DNA from: Mycoplasmatota bacterium
GTDB lineage: Bacteria > Bacillota_I > Bacilli_A > RF39 > UBA660
DNA length: 44,357 bases
Reading direction: 5' to 3'
Assembly (NCBI GenBank): GCA_022763805.1
Contig: JALERC010000079.1
Location: 76,620-120,976, forward strand
Below are positions 1 through 9,034 of this stretch, piece after piece. The first letter of the stretch is position 1. Each line of letters begins with the position of its first letter. The notes under the pieces are model-generated. The model was not told the origin of the DNA. It saw only the letters and a program-made list of their open reading frames with translations, and searched no databases. The position numbers were made by a program, and so were the translations under genes.

Positions 1-973
1 TAGTATCATCTAATTCACTAAATATATCATCTAATAATAATACAGGGTAGTCATCTAATTGCAATTTAAATAATTCAATTTCAGCTAATTTAAAAACTAA
101 AACAGCAAGTTTTTGCTGACTTTGAGAACCAATAATTTTTAAATTTTCATCATCTAGACAAAAATCAAAATCATCTTTATGTGGTCCAAATAGTGTACTG
201 CCATATTTAATCTCTTCTTTAAAATTATTTAAAAAAGCTTTTTTCATATTTTTGCGTATACAATCATCACTAAATTCTTCAAAATAAGGTTGTGTTCTAT
301 ATCTAATATTAAAATTATCTTTTAACATTGTATTTTTATATATTTCTTTAGAATATAAAGAAATTTTATTTAAATATTTATTTCTAACCTTATAAATATT
401 TATAGCTTTATCAATTAAATAACTTTCTAATACTGACAAATATGATTGGTCAACATATTCATTAAATTTAATTTTTCTTATGCAATCATTTCTCATTTTA
501 AGTAATTTGTTATATTCAGATAAATTTTTACAATATATTGGATATAATTGACTAATTTCAGTATTGAGATATTTTCGTCTTACATCTGGATATCCTTTAA
601 TAAGTTCTAAATCATCTGGAGAAAAAACTATCACATTTAAATGCGATAAATAATCAGATAATTTATTTACTTTTTTATCGTTAAGATATACATTTTTATT
701 TTTCGAATAGTTAATTCTTAAATTATCAGTAAAATTATTTTTTGTAACGTTACCTTCTATTATAAATCTATCATAACCTTTTTGCACAAGATTAATATCG
801 TTAGATGTTCTAAAACTTTTTGTTAATGCTAATACATAAATAGATTCTAAGATATTAGTTTTTCCAAGAGCGTTATTTCCAACAATAATATTAATATTTT
901 CAGAAAAACTTAATAACAAATTTTCATAATTTCGATAATTTACTAATTTTATAGTATTCAAAACCAAAAACAT
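1..973 (-). CDS. recF: DNA replication/repair protein RecF (C-terminus runs off the window)
   Basis: Reverse-strand reading from 973: MFLVLNTIKLVNYRNYENLLLSFSENINIIVGNNALGKTNILESIYVLALTKSFRT; Walker A GNNALGKTN; located beyond dnaN near the origin; not in the ORF track because it is open at the window edge. Confidence 0.93.
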   Translation of the reverse strand, partial: MFLVLNTIKLVNYRNYENLLLSFSENINIIVGNNALGKTNILESIYVLALTKSFRTSNDINLVQKGYDRFIIEGNVTKNNFTDNLRINYSKNKNVYLNDKKVNKLSDYLSHLNVIVFSPDDLELIKGYPDVRRKYLNTEISQLYPIYCKNLSEYNKLLKMRNDCIRKIKFNEYVDQSYLSVLESYLIDKAINIYKVRNKYLNKISLYSKEIYKNTMLKDNFNIRYRTQPYFEEFSDDCIRKNMKKAFLNNFKEEIKYGSTLFGPHKDDFDFCLDDENLKIIGSQSQQKLAVLVFKLAEIELFKLQLDDYPVLLLDDIFSELDDT

Positions 974-1061
974 CCCCCCATTTTTAATTTTTAGGCTATA
1001 TTTCGAATTTATGTGCTTTTCATATACACCTATACACAATCTAATTATATCATAAATTAGG

Positions 1062-1100
1062 GTAAAAAAAAAGAAAAAGAAGGCTTTTTCCTCTTTTTCA
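1062..1100 (-). terminator. Rho-independent terminator downstream of comK-like gene
   Basis: Reverse strand GAAAAAG-aggaaaaagcctt-CTTTTTC followed by a T run. Confidence 0.5.
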
Positions 1101-1219
1101 ATAAATATTAAATGTATCATTTTAGAAAGTATCTTATAATATATATTTTTAATTAAATATTTTATGAATGGATAAATTTAAATACGGTAAATAAGGATAA
1201 TATAATAATAAAAATCTAT

Positions 1220-1705
1220 TTAATTAAAAATTATTTGTTGTGCGAATTGTCTATCATAATATTTCATGTATAAACTCATCGCTTTTATATATTGATTTTT
1301 AAATCTGTAATAAGAAAAATCAAATTCTTCTACTAATCCATTAGTAAATCTTACTTCTGTCTTTCCATTTTTTATAGATCTATAATTTGCTATTGTTTTT
1401 AAACTAAACCATGCATTTTGTGCATTTTCATAGTTTCCAATCGGAAATAATACTAGTTTTAATTGTTCTGATAATATTATAGGTGTTTTATATTTAAAAT
1501 TTGTTTTACTTTTCGCGGAATCGATTCTTCCTTTCAAAGTAGAACCAAAATTTTTACAATTTTCATCAATAATATTTTTGGCACTTTTATTTATTTTATA
1601 TTTCATATTTCCTGAACAAATTATAGAAGTGTTTTTATAGATTTCGATAATATAATTAGTATTTGTTGTAATTTCTTCAATTTCTTCTAATATATCAAAA
1701 TTCAT
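1220..1705 (-). CDS. comK: ComK-like competence transcription factor
   Basis: Collinear ComK-type motifs: NFGSTLKGRIDSAK, TPIILSEQLKLVLFPIGNYENAQNAWFSLKTI, TEVRFTNGLVEEFDFSYYRFKNQY (compare B. subtilis ComK FFGSSYAGRK / PPIMVDPSNQIFLFPT...W / TEVTFSNGKTMELPISYNSFENQV). Confidence 0.8.
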   Translation of the reverse strand: MNFDILEEIEEITTNTNYIIEIYKNTSIICSGNMKYKINKSAKNIIDENCKNFGSTLKGRIDSAKSKTNFKYKTPIILSEQLKLVLFPIGNYENAQNAWFSLKTIANYRSIKNGKTEVRFTNGLVEEFDFSYYRFKNQYIKAMSLYMKYYDRQFAQQIIFN

Positions 1706-1880
1706 TCTACTCCTCCTTTATAGTGTCTTTCTCTTTTCTTCATATTTTTTCTAAAAAATACATTATATTTATCAATCCCAAAGATACTTTTTCCAGGGAT
1801 TGGTGGATATTATAGCACATTTAATTCCAATAATTTGTCGAAATTTGTCGAAATTTGAAAAAAATTTTTATAAAATTAAA

Positions 1881-1908
1881 AAACCCTTATTTTTCAAGGG
1901 TTTTTGAA
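1881..1908 (-). terminator. Terminator of dnaN (bidirectional)
   Basis: AAAAACCCTT-attttt-c-AAGGGTTTTT hairpin just downstream of the dnaN stop. Confidence 0.75.
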
Positions 1909-1933
1909 TGATAAATTTTACATTTTTTTACAA

Positions 1934-3055
1934 TTAATATGTTCTAATTGGTAAAATTAATTGTAATAAGTTATCATTTTTTGGATTTTTTAGAATAATT
2001 GGTTTAACATCACCATTAAACATTAAACTTATTTCTTCACTCTCCATAGCTCTTAATGCATCTAACATATATTTTGAACTAAATGCAATTTTTAATTCCT
2101 CATTATTATTCTTTTTAATATTTAAAGTTTCTTCTACATATCCTATTTCTGGAATATTTGAAGATATAATTACTTGATCATTTTTAGTTTCGAATCTTAT
2201 TGTATTTTTATCATTTTCACTTGTTAATAATGATGCACGATCAATTGCGTTAAAAAAGTCTTTTAGATTTACATCAATAATTAGTGAGAAATTTTGAGGA
2301 ATAAGTTTAGATGTATCAGGATATTCCCCATTTATCAATCTTGATAACATTTCAATTGAATCAAATTTAAAAATAATTTTATTGTTAAAGATATGTAGTT
2401 CTATTTGTTCATCTTCTTCTTTAAACATTCTTATTAATTCATTTAAATTTTTTGTTGGAATAATAATATTATATTTATTCATTAAATTATTTTCTAAAGT
2501 TATTTCTTTTTTTGCTAATCTATATGAATCAGTTGCTGTGCATTCTAGTTTGTTATCATAAAATTTAAAATTTACTCCTGTAAGAACAGGTCTTGATTCT
2601 TGAGTAGATGTTGCAAATATAGTTTGATTAATAATGTTTTTAAAAACTTTTTTATCAATTTTAATTGGTTCTTCACTATTTTCAAGTTCTAAATCAGGAA
2701 ACTCATTTGAATCATTACAATTTAAAGTAAATGATGAAGTTGTAGTATATATACTTAGTTTTGAATCTATTAATTCTTCTATATTAATTAATTGACCAGA
2801 TAGTTTTCTAACAATTTCATGAAATAATCTTCCTGAAACAACTATATCTCCTAATTCTTTTATTTCTTCTATATCTTTTGCTGGTATAAAGCTTTTAATA
2901 GCTATTTCATTATCAGTACTCATTAAATAAAGTCCTTTATCAGATAAACTAAGTTTTATACAATTTAAGATTGGAATTATATTTTTCCCAGATATTCCTT
3001 TAATTACATTATTAAGATGTTCATTTAAAATATTTTGTCTAATTGTGATTTTCAT
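1934..3055 (-). CDS. dnaN: DNA polymerase III beta sliding clamp
   Basis: 373 aa, MKITIRQNILNEHLNNVIKGIS... ending LQLILPIRTY; adjacent to dnaA. Confidence 0.97.
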   Translation of the reverse strand: MKITIRQNILNEHLNNVIKGISGKNIIPILNCIKLSLSDKGLYLMSTDNEIAIKSFIPAKDIEEIKELGDIVVSGRLFHEIVRKLSGQLINIEELIDSKLSIYTTTSSFTLNCNDSNEFPDLELENSEEPIKIDKKVFKNIINQTIFATSTQESRPVLTGVNFKFYDNKLECTATDSYRLAKKEITLENNLMNKYNIIIPTKNLNELIRMFKEEDEQIELHIFNNKIIFKFDSIEMLSRLINGEYPDTSKLIPQNFSLIIDVNLKDFFNAIDRASLLTSENDKNTIRFETKNDQVIISSNIPEIGYVEETLNIKKNNNEELKIAFSSKYMLDALRAMESEEISLMFNGDVKPIILKNPKNDNLLQLILPIRTY

Positions 3056-3202
3056 TTTTGCCTCTCTCCTTTTTAATAATATATATTATAATTGTTAATG
3101 ATGTTGAAAAAGTGGAAAAGTTGTATAAAAACACTAAAATCCATTATAAATCAATACATTTCCCATTGTGGAAAACTCAAAATTTTCCAACAATTTTATA
3201 CA
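3056..3202. promoter_or_regulatory. dnaA-dnaN intergenic region with DnaA-box-like sites (possible second oriC cluster)
   Basis: TGTGGAAAA at 3167-3175, plus GTGGAAAAG and TTTTCCAAC near-matches. Confidence 0.5.
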
Positions 3203-4561
3203 CTATCTAATTCTATTAACAATTTTTTTTATCTCTTCATTAAGAGTTTTATCTTTTTTTATCTCTTTTTTAATCTTATCTACAGAATGCATTACTGTAG
3301 TATGATCTTTTCCTCCAAATTCATTTCCTATTTTAGTTAATGATTCTTCTAAATATTCTCTACAAATATACATTGCTATTTGTCTCGGATAGCTAATAGA
3401 TGCTTTTCTTTTTTTACTTTTTAAATCTTCAACAGTAATATTGAATTTTTGTGCAATAATTTGTTGTACTTGATCTATTTTATTTTTAGTTACCATTGTT
3501 TTAACAATGTAACCATTTAATGCTTCCTGTGCTAATTCCAAAGTAATATTAGCACCATTCATACATGCAGCATATACTAATACTCTCGTAATACATCCTT
3601 CAAGACTTCTTATATCTGTAGTGTATGTACTTGCTATCAACTCAGTAACTTCTTCTGGGAAATTAAGTAAATTCTCATGTTTTATTGTTTTGTTAATTAT
3701 ATTGACACGTAAATCAAAGTCAGGTGGAAGAATATCTACTGTTATACCCCAATTGAATCTTGTTCTTAATCTATCTTCTATATATTTAAGATCATTAGGT
3801 GATCTATCTGATGATAAAATAATTTGTTTATTATGACTATGTAATTCATTAAAAGTATTAAAGAATTCTACTTGAGTTTTTGTTGCTTCTTGTAAAAATT
3901 GTATATCATCGATAATTAATACATCAACATCTCTATATTTGGATTTAAAAGCATCAGTAGATTTAAAATTTTCGTTATTAATGTTAGACATTTGAAATAT
4001 TTTTACAAAGTCATCAATAAATTTATCTGCTGTGACATATAAAACTTTTTTATTTGAGTTTTCTACAATATAATTCCCGATTGCATGCATTAAATGTGTT
4101 TTACCAACACCACTTGGACCGTATATAAACAAAGGATTATATAATTGTCCAGGTCTTTGAGCTACAGCAACTGCGGTTGCTTTAGCAAATTTATTTGATT
4201 TGCCAAGTAAAAAAGTATCAAATGTATATTTAGGTTCTAAATTAGTTTGATAATTATTTTGTTTTGGAATACCAATTTTATCAGTATCGATAATAATATT
4301 TGTTTCTAATTCATCTTCTGTATAATATTCTAATTCAAAATTAGATTCTGTTATCTCATTAAAAATAGAAGTAACTTTATTATTATATACTTCCTTTATA
4401 TGTTTTTTTGCAAGAGGCATTGATACTTGAATTTTTGCTTTATTATTATTAATTTCTATTAGTTTAGTCTCTTCAAACCAGGTTTCATAGTTAATAGGTT
4501 CTATTTCTCCTTTTATTCTATTTAAAAATTTGTCCCAAATTTGATTATAATCTAAACCCAT
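3203..4561 (-). CDS. dnaA: Chromosomal replication initiator DnaA
   Basis: Walker A GPSGVGKTHLMHAIGN, Walker B VLIIDDIQFL, C-terminal FGGKDHTTVMHSVDKI. Confidence 0.98.
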   Translation of the reverse strand: MGLDYNQIWDKFLNRIKGEIEPINYETWFEETKLIEINNNKAKIQVSMPLAKKHIKEVYNNKVTSIFNEITESNFELEYYTEDELETNIIIDTDKIGIPKQNNYQTNLEPKYTFDTFLLGKSNKFAKATAVAVAQRPGQLYNPLFIYGPSGVGKTHLMHAIGNYIVENSNKKVLYVTADKFIDDFVKIFQMSNINNENFKSTDAFKSKYRDVDVLIIDDIQFLQEATKTQVEFFNTFNELHSHNKQIILSSDRSPNDLKYIEDRLRTRFNWGITVDILPPDFDLRVNIINKTIKHENLLNFPEEVTELIASTYTTDIRSLEGCITRVLVYAACMNGANITLELAQEALNGYIVKTMVTKNKIDQVQQIIAQKFNITVEDLKSKKRKASISYPRQIAMYICREYLEESLTKIGNEFGGKDHTTVMHSVDKIKKEIKKDKTLNEEIKKIVNRIR

Positions 4562-4599
4562 AGTAACACCTCTTTTCGCCTAACCCCATTTTAAAGTAT

Positions 4600-4915
4600 T
4601 TTATAAAAAAAAACAATATAAAACAATAAAAAAAGAACTATTTTTTTTTATTAAAAAAATAATCTTATAAAATTTTTATAATGTGGAAAAGAAAACTATA
4701 TAAATTAATATAAAATGAGTATTTCCCACATGTTTAGTGGATTATTTAAAAATACACATGTTCAAAAATCTTTTTCCACAAAATTTGTGGAATACAAATG
4801 GAAATATTTTATTTATAATGAATGATTTCCCACAAATTTTATTTTTTTTATGTGTATAACTTTTTTTATATATATATTTCCACATTGTATTAAAATTTAT
4901 TGACAAATTCATCTT
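4600..4915. other. oriC: Putative oriC (DnaA-box cluster and AT-rich segment)
   Basis: DnaA-box-like 9-mers: TGTGGAAAA 4682, TTTCCCACA 4722, TTTTCCACA 4772, TGTGGAATA 4786, TTTCCCACA 4826, TGTGTATAA 4851, ATTTCCACA 4876; between divergent dnaA and rpmH. Confidence 0.8.
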
Positions 4916-4969
4916 TTATATATATAATGAATAAAGCAACCGAAATTATTAGTTCAGGAGGTGGAAATT

Positions 4970-5092
4970 ATGAAAAGAACATATCAACCAAATAATAGAA
5001 GAAGAAGTAAAAAATTAGGATTCTTAGCTCGTGCTAAATCTTCAGTTATCAAAAGAAGAAGAAGAAAAGGACGTAAAGTATTAGCTCATTAA
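4970..5092 (+). CDS. rpmH: 50S ribosomal protein L34
   Basis: [40 protein letters not shown] (40 aa), RBS aggaggtgg; missing from the ORF track because it is short. Confidence 0.95.
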   Translation: MKRTYQPNNRRRSKKLGFLARAKSSVIKRRRRKGRKVLAH

Positions 5093-5097
5093 TAATT

Positions 5098-5123
5098 CCA
5101 CTTGTTAAAAGTGGTTTTTTAGT
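5098..5123 (+). terminator. Terminator/attenuator after rpmH
   Basis: CCACTT-gttaa-AAGTGG-TTTTTT. Confidence 0.7.
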
Positions 5124-5143
5124 TAGAAAAAGATGGTGATTTA

Positions 5144-5476
5144 ATGAAAAAAATAAATATCTTAAAAAATAATAGAGATTTTAATAGAATTATAGGCACC
5201 TTAAAACCAAATAGATATAAGGACTTTGTTATTTACTTAGAAAAAGATACTAATGAGAAATATCATTTTGGCATATCAGTTGGCAAAAAAATTGGTAATG
5301 CAGTTACACGAAATAAATATAAAAGACGTATTAAGTCTATAATTGATAAAAATAACTACCAAAATGGTTTTAATTGTATTATAATATTAAAGAGAAGTAT
5401 TTTAGAAAGAGAATTTGAAGAAATAGAAAAAAGTTTAATAAAAGCTTTCTCAGAATTAAAAATAATAAAGGAGTAA
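5144..5476 (+). CDS. rnpA: Ribonuclease P protein component
   Basis: GISVGKKIGNAVTRNKYKRRIK motif; follows rpmH. Confidence 0.95.
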   Translation: MKKINILKNNRDFNRIIGTLKPNRYKDFVIYLEKDTNEKYHFGISVGKKIGNAVTRNKYKRRIKSIIDKNNYQNGFNCIIILKRSILEREFEEIEKSLIKAFSELKIIKE

Positions 5477-5479
5477 GAG

Positions 5480-6406
5480 ATGAAAAAAAAATCAGCAATT
5501 ATAATTTCATTATTTATTAGTTGTATGTTATTTACTGGATGTACAAACTATGTAAAAACTAGTGATAACAAAATAGTAAAAAATGAAAAAACAGGACAAA
5601 ATCTTGTTCAAAACATTTTATGTCAACCAGAAGCAAAAAGTACATTATCAGCATACAAAGATAATAAAATTAATGTCAAAAAGCTTCCAAAATGTAGTGA
5701 ATTAAAAATCACATCAGGTAAATATGAAGGAATATGGACTACAATCTTCGTTAAACCATTAGCATGGTTAATAATGTTGTTTACTAATTTAGTTAAAAAT
5801 TCAGGATTAGCAATTATACTTGTTACATTATTAATAAGATTGCTTATGATGCCTTTTACTAAAAAAGCAGCATTACAATCAGAAAATCTTAAGAAAGTTC
5901 AACCTGAATTACAAAAATTAGAGAAAAAGTATGCTAATAAAAATGATCAAGAAAGTTTAATGCAAAAAAGTCAAGAAATGTTAATTTTATATAAAAAATA
6001 TGATATCAATCCAATGAGTGGATGTTTATTTTCATTTATACAATTACCATTGTTTATGGCATTTTATGAAGCATTATATAGATTACCAGCTGTATTTGAA
6101 GGCAATTTTGGACCTTTCGAGTTAGGAACTAGTCCACTTGTGGCATTATCAAATGGTAATTTTATATACTTAATTTTATCTATATTAGTTTTTGTAGTTA
6201 CATTCTATTCATTTAAATTAAATAGTGGTGCTTCAATGTCTCCAGAACAAGAAGTACAAATGAAAATGATGAGAAATATTTCACTTGTAATGATTGGAAC
6301 AACATCTTTAAGTGTATCAGCAGCTATATCATTATACTGGATAGTAAACTCAACTTGTACAATTATACAAAATTTATATGTAAAAAAGGAAACAAAAAAT
6401 GCTTAA
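5480..6406 (+). CDS. yidC: Membrane protein insertase YidC/SpoIIIJ (lipoprotein signal)
   Basis: Lipobox LFTGC; LLIRLLMMPFTKKAALQSENLKKVQPELQKLEKKY; follows rnpA. Confidence 0.95.
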   Translation: MKKKSAIIISLFISCMLFTGCTNYVKTSDNKIVKNEKTGQNLVQNILCQPEAKSTLSAYKDNKINVKKLPKCSELKITSGKYEGIWTTIFVKPLAWLIMLFTNLVKNSGLAIILVTLLIRLLMMPFTKKAALQSENLKKVQPELQKLEKKYANKNDQESLMQKSQEMLILYKKYDINPMSGCLFSFIQLPLFMAFYEALYRLPAVFEGNFGPFELGTSPLVALSNGNFIYLILSILVFVVTFYSFKLNSGASMSPEQEVQMKMMRNISLVMIGTTSLSVSAAISLYWIVNSTCTIIQNLYVKKETKNA

Positions 6407-6995
6407 TATTAAAAAAGTTGAATTTAAAGATATAGATACTGCTAAAAAGAATATTGATTTAAATTCTGTACATTATAAATATAAAGAGATACCTGCTAAA
6501 TTATTTAAATCAAAAAAAATTGAACTTATATATATAAATAAGGAAGAGATTTTTAATTTAATCAATGAATTTATCAGTACTCTTTCAAAATCTTTTAATA
6601 TGAAAATAAAATGTTCTATTGAATATATAAATGATTGTTATAATGTTAATATTAATGCAGAAGATAATTCAAAATTAATTGGTAAAGATGGTAAAATGAT
6701 TAATTCTATTCAATTACTTTTACATCAAATAATTAATAACTTAACAGATTTTAATTTAAGAATTAATGTTGATGTAGCAAATTATAAAGTTAATAAAGAA
6801 AAAAGATTAGAAAGAGAAATCAAAAAAATAGCCAAAGAAGTTATCACATCAAAAATAGAAGCTAAATTAGATCCTATGAATTCTTATGATAGAAGATTGG
6901 TTCATACTATTATAGCTGAATATGAAGATTTAGAAACAGAAAGTTTTGGAGAAAATCCAAATAGATATGTAGTGATAAGACATAAAGAACAATAA
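6399..6995 (+). CDS. jag: KhpB/Jag R3H-KH RNA-binding protein
   Basis: KH loop LIGKDGKMINSIQLL and R3H-like PMNSYDRRLVHTI; follows yidC. Confidence 0.9.
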   Translation: MLNIKKVEFKDIDTAKKNIDLNSVHYKYKEIPAKLFKSKKIELIYINKEEIFNLINEFISTLSKSFNMKIKCSIEYINDCYNVNINAEDNSKLIGKDGKMINSIQLLLHQIINNLTDFNLRINVDVANYKVNKEKRLEREIKKIAKEVITSKIEAKLDPMNSYDRRLVHTIIAEYEDLETESFGENPNRYVVIRHKEQ

Positions 6996-7002
6996 TTATT
7001 AA

Positions 7003-7053
7003 AAGACCTTTTAAGTTATAAATATTATATTTATACTTTTAAAGGTTTTTTTT
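7003..7053 (+). terminator. Terminator after jag
   Basis: ACCTTTTAAGTTATAAATA-tta-TATTTATACTTTTAAAGGT followed by T8. Confidence 0.75.
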
Positions 7054-7116
7054 AAAAGTTTTAACTTTTTTTTATAACCAAAATAGTGTATAATTATACA
7101 GATAAGGAGGGAATTT

Positions 7117-7656
7117 ATGCGTGAAGATAAACAATATGATGTAATTAATAATAAAATGCTTAAAAATGATGAATTTTATGAATTAATTAAAGATATTTTA
7201 AATAATGAAGAATTTATAAAAAGAAAAGAATATCATCATCATGAAAATAGATCTGTTTATGTTCATTCAATTTATGTATCATATTATTCATATAAAATTG
7301 CAAAATTTTTACATATGGATTATACTAATACTGCTATTGGCGGATTGTTGCATGATTTTTATTATAATGATTGGCAAAAAAATCCACAAAAAGGAATAAA
7401 GAATCTACATGGTTTTGTTCATGCTGGACAAGCAGCAATTAATAGCAATAAACATTTCCCACAGTTAATGAATAAAAAAGTAGATAATATTATAAGAAGG
7501 CATATGTTTCCATTAACAATTATTCCTCCTAAATATTTTGAGGGTTGGATTGTAACATGTGTTGATAAATTTGTATCTTTAGAAGTTTTAAAAAGTCCAA
7601 AACAATGGTACAAGTACGTAGGATTAGCTATAATATTTAAAAGAAGGATTAGATAA
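7117..7656 (+). CDS. HD-domain hydrolase
   Basis: HSIYVSYYSYKIA...GGLLHDFYYND pattern (H...HD). Confidence 0.75.
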   Translation: MREDKQYDVINNKMLKNDEFYELIKDILNNEEFIKRKEYHHHENRSVYVHSIYVSYYSYKIAKFLHMDYTNTAIGGLLHDFYYNDWQKNPQKGIKNLHGFVHAGQAAINSNKHFPQLMNKKVDNIIRRHMFPLTIIPPKYFEGWIVTCVDKFVSLEVLKSPKQWYKYVGLAIIFKRRIR

Positions 7657-7665
7657 GGTGATATT

Positions 7666-9018
7666 ATGAATGATACAATAGCTGCAATTTCAACAGCAAT
7701 GGGCGTTGGTGCTATATCAATAATAAGAGTAAGTGGAGAAAATAGTATTGAAATTGTTAACAAGATTACAAAAAGAAAAATTTTAGATAAAGTTGACTCT
7801 CATACTATAACTTACGATCATATTATGGATGGTGAAAAAATTATTGATGAAGTTTTAATAAGTGTTATGAAATCTCCAAAAACGTTTACTGTTGAAGACG
7901 TTGTAGAAATTAATGCACACGGTGGAATTACTACAACTAATAAAATTTTAAAGACTTTACTAAATAATGGTTGTCGCCTTGCTGAACCAGGTGAATTCAC
8001 TAAACGTGCTTTTTTAAATGGGCGTATAGATTTAACGCAAGCAGAAGGTATTATTGATTTAATAAATGCTAAAACAGAAAAATCAAGAAAATTAGCTATT
8101 AATCAATTAGATGGTAAAGTATCAAATTTAATTAAAGATTTAAGAAATGATATAATACAAATTCTTGCTAATATCGAAGTTAATATTGATTATCCAGAAT
8201 ATGAAGATATTGAAGAAATGACAAATGAAAAAATTAAACCTATGCTAAATAATGTAAAAAATAAAATGAAAAAAATACTTAATGAAAGTGAAAATGGTAA
8301 ACTTTTAAAAGAAGGAATTAAAACTTCTATTATTGGTAAACCTAATGTTGGTAAAAGTAGTCTTTTAAACAGATTATTAAATGAAGATAAAGCAATAGTA
8401 ACAGATATTGAAGGAACTACAAGAGATATAGTTGAAGGTTCAATTGTTTTAGATGGTATCATCTTAAACATGATTGATACGGCTGGTATTCGTGATACTA
8501 AAGATGTTGTTGAAAGTATTGGCGTTAAAAAAAGTATAGAGTTGATAAATAAGTCGGATTTGGTTTTATTTGTATTAAATAATAATGATATAATCACAGA
8601 TAAAGAATTGGAAATTTTAGAATTACTTAAAGATAAAAATTATATACTAGTAATTAATAAATGTGATTTAGAATCTAAATTAGAATTACCTAAAGATGTT
8701 AAAAATATAATAAGAATAAGCGCATTAGAAGATAAAGGTATTGATGAACTTAAAAACTTTATAAAGAAAATTTATAATTTAGAAAATATTGAAACAGAAG
8801 ATTTAACATATCTTTCTAATGCTAGAAGTATATCTCTACTTGAAAAAGCATATGGATGTATTGAAGAAATAGAAAAAGGATTAGATAATAATATGCCAAT
8901 TGATATGGTTGAAATAGACATTAAAAATATGTGGAGTATTTTAGGAGAAATCATTGGTGAAACTTATCAAGATGAATTAATCAATCAATTATTTAGTCAA
9001 TTTTGTCTTGGAAAATAG
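7666..9018 (+). CDS. mnmE: tRNA modification GTPase MnmE
   Basis: GKPNVGKSSLLNRLL, DTAGIRDTKD, C-terminal FCLGK. Confidence 0.97.
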   Translation: MNDTIAAISTAMGVGAISIIRVSGENSIEIVNKITKRKILDKVDSHTITYDHIMDGEKIIDEVLISVMKSPKTFTVEDVVEINAHGGITTTNKILKTLLNNGCRLAEPGEFTKRAFLNGRIDLTQAEGIIDLINAKTEKSRKLAINQLDGKVSNLIKDLRNDIIQILANIEVNIDYPEYEDIEEMTNEKIKPMLNNVKNKMKKILNESENGKLLKEGIKTSIIGKPNVGKSSLLNRLLNEDKAIVTDIEGTTRDIVEGSIVLDGIILNMIDTAGIRDTKDVVESIGVKKSIELINKSDLVLFVLNNNDIITDKELEILELLKDKNYILVINKCDLESKLELPKDVKNIIRISALEDKGIDELKNFIKKIYNLENIETEDLTYLSNARSISLLEKAYGCIEEIEKGLDNNMPIDMVEIDIKNMWSILGEIIGETYQDELINQLFSQFCLGK

Positions 9019-9034
9019 AAATAAGGTGTTAATT

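Noticed and set aside
3092-3340. Plus-strand 82-aa ORF over dnaA 3' end and intergenic region
   Set aside because: Overlaps dnaA antisense; F/Y/I-rich composition typical of an antisense read of AT-rich DNA.
7419-8954. Minus-strand ORFs at 7419-7763, 7818-8000, 8190-8597, 8772-8954
   Set aside because: Antisense to HD gene and mnmE with no RBS or family signature; shadow ORFs.
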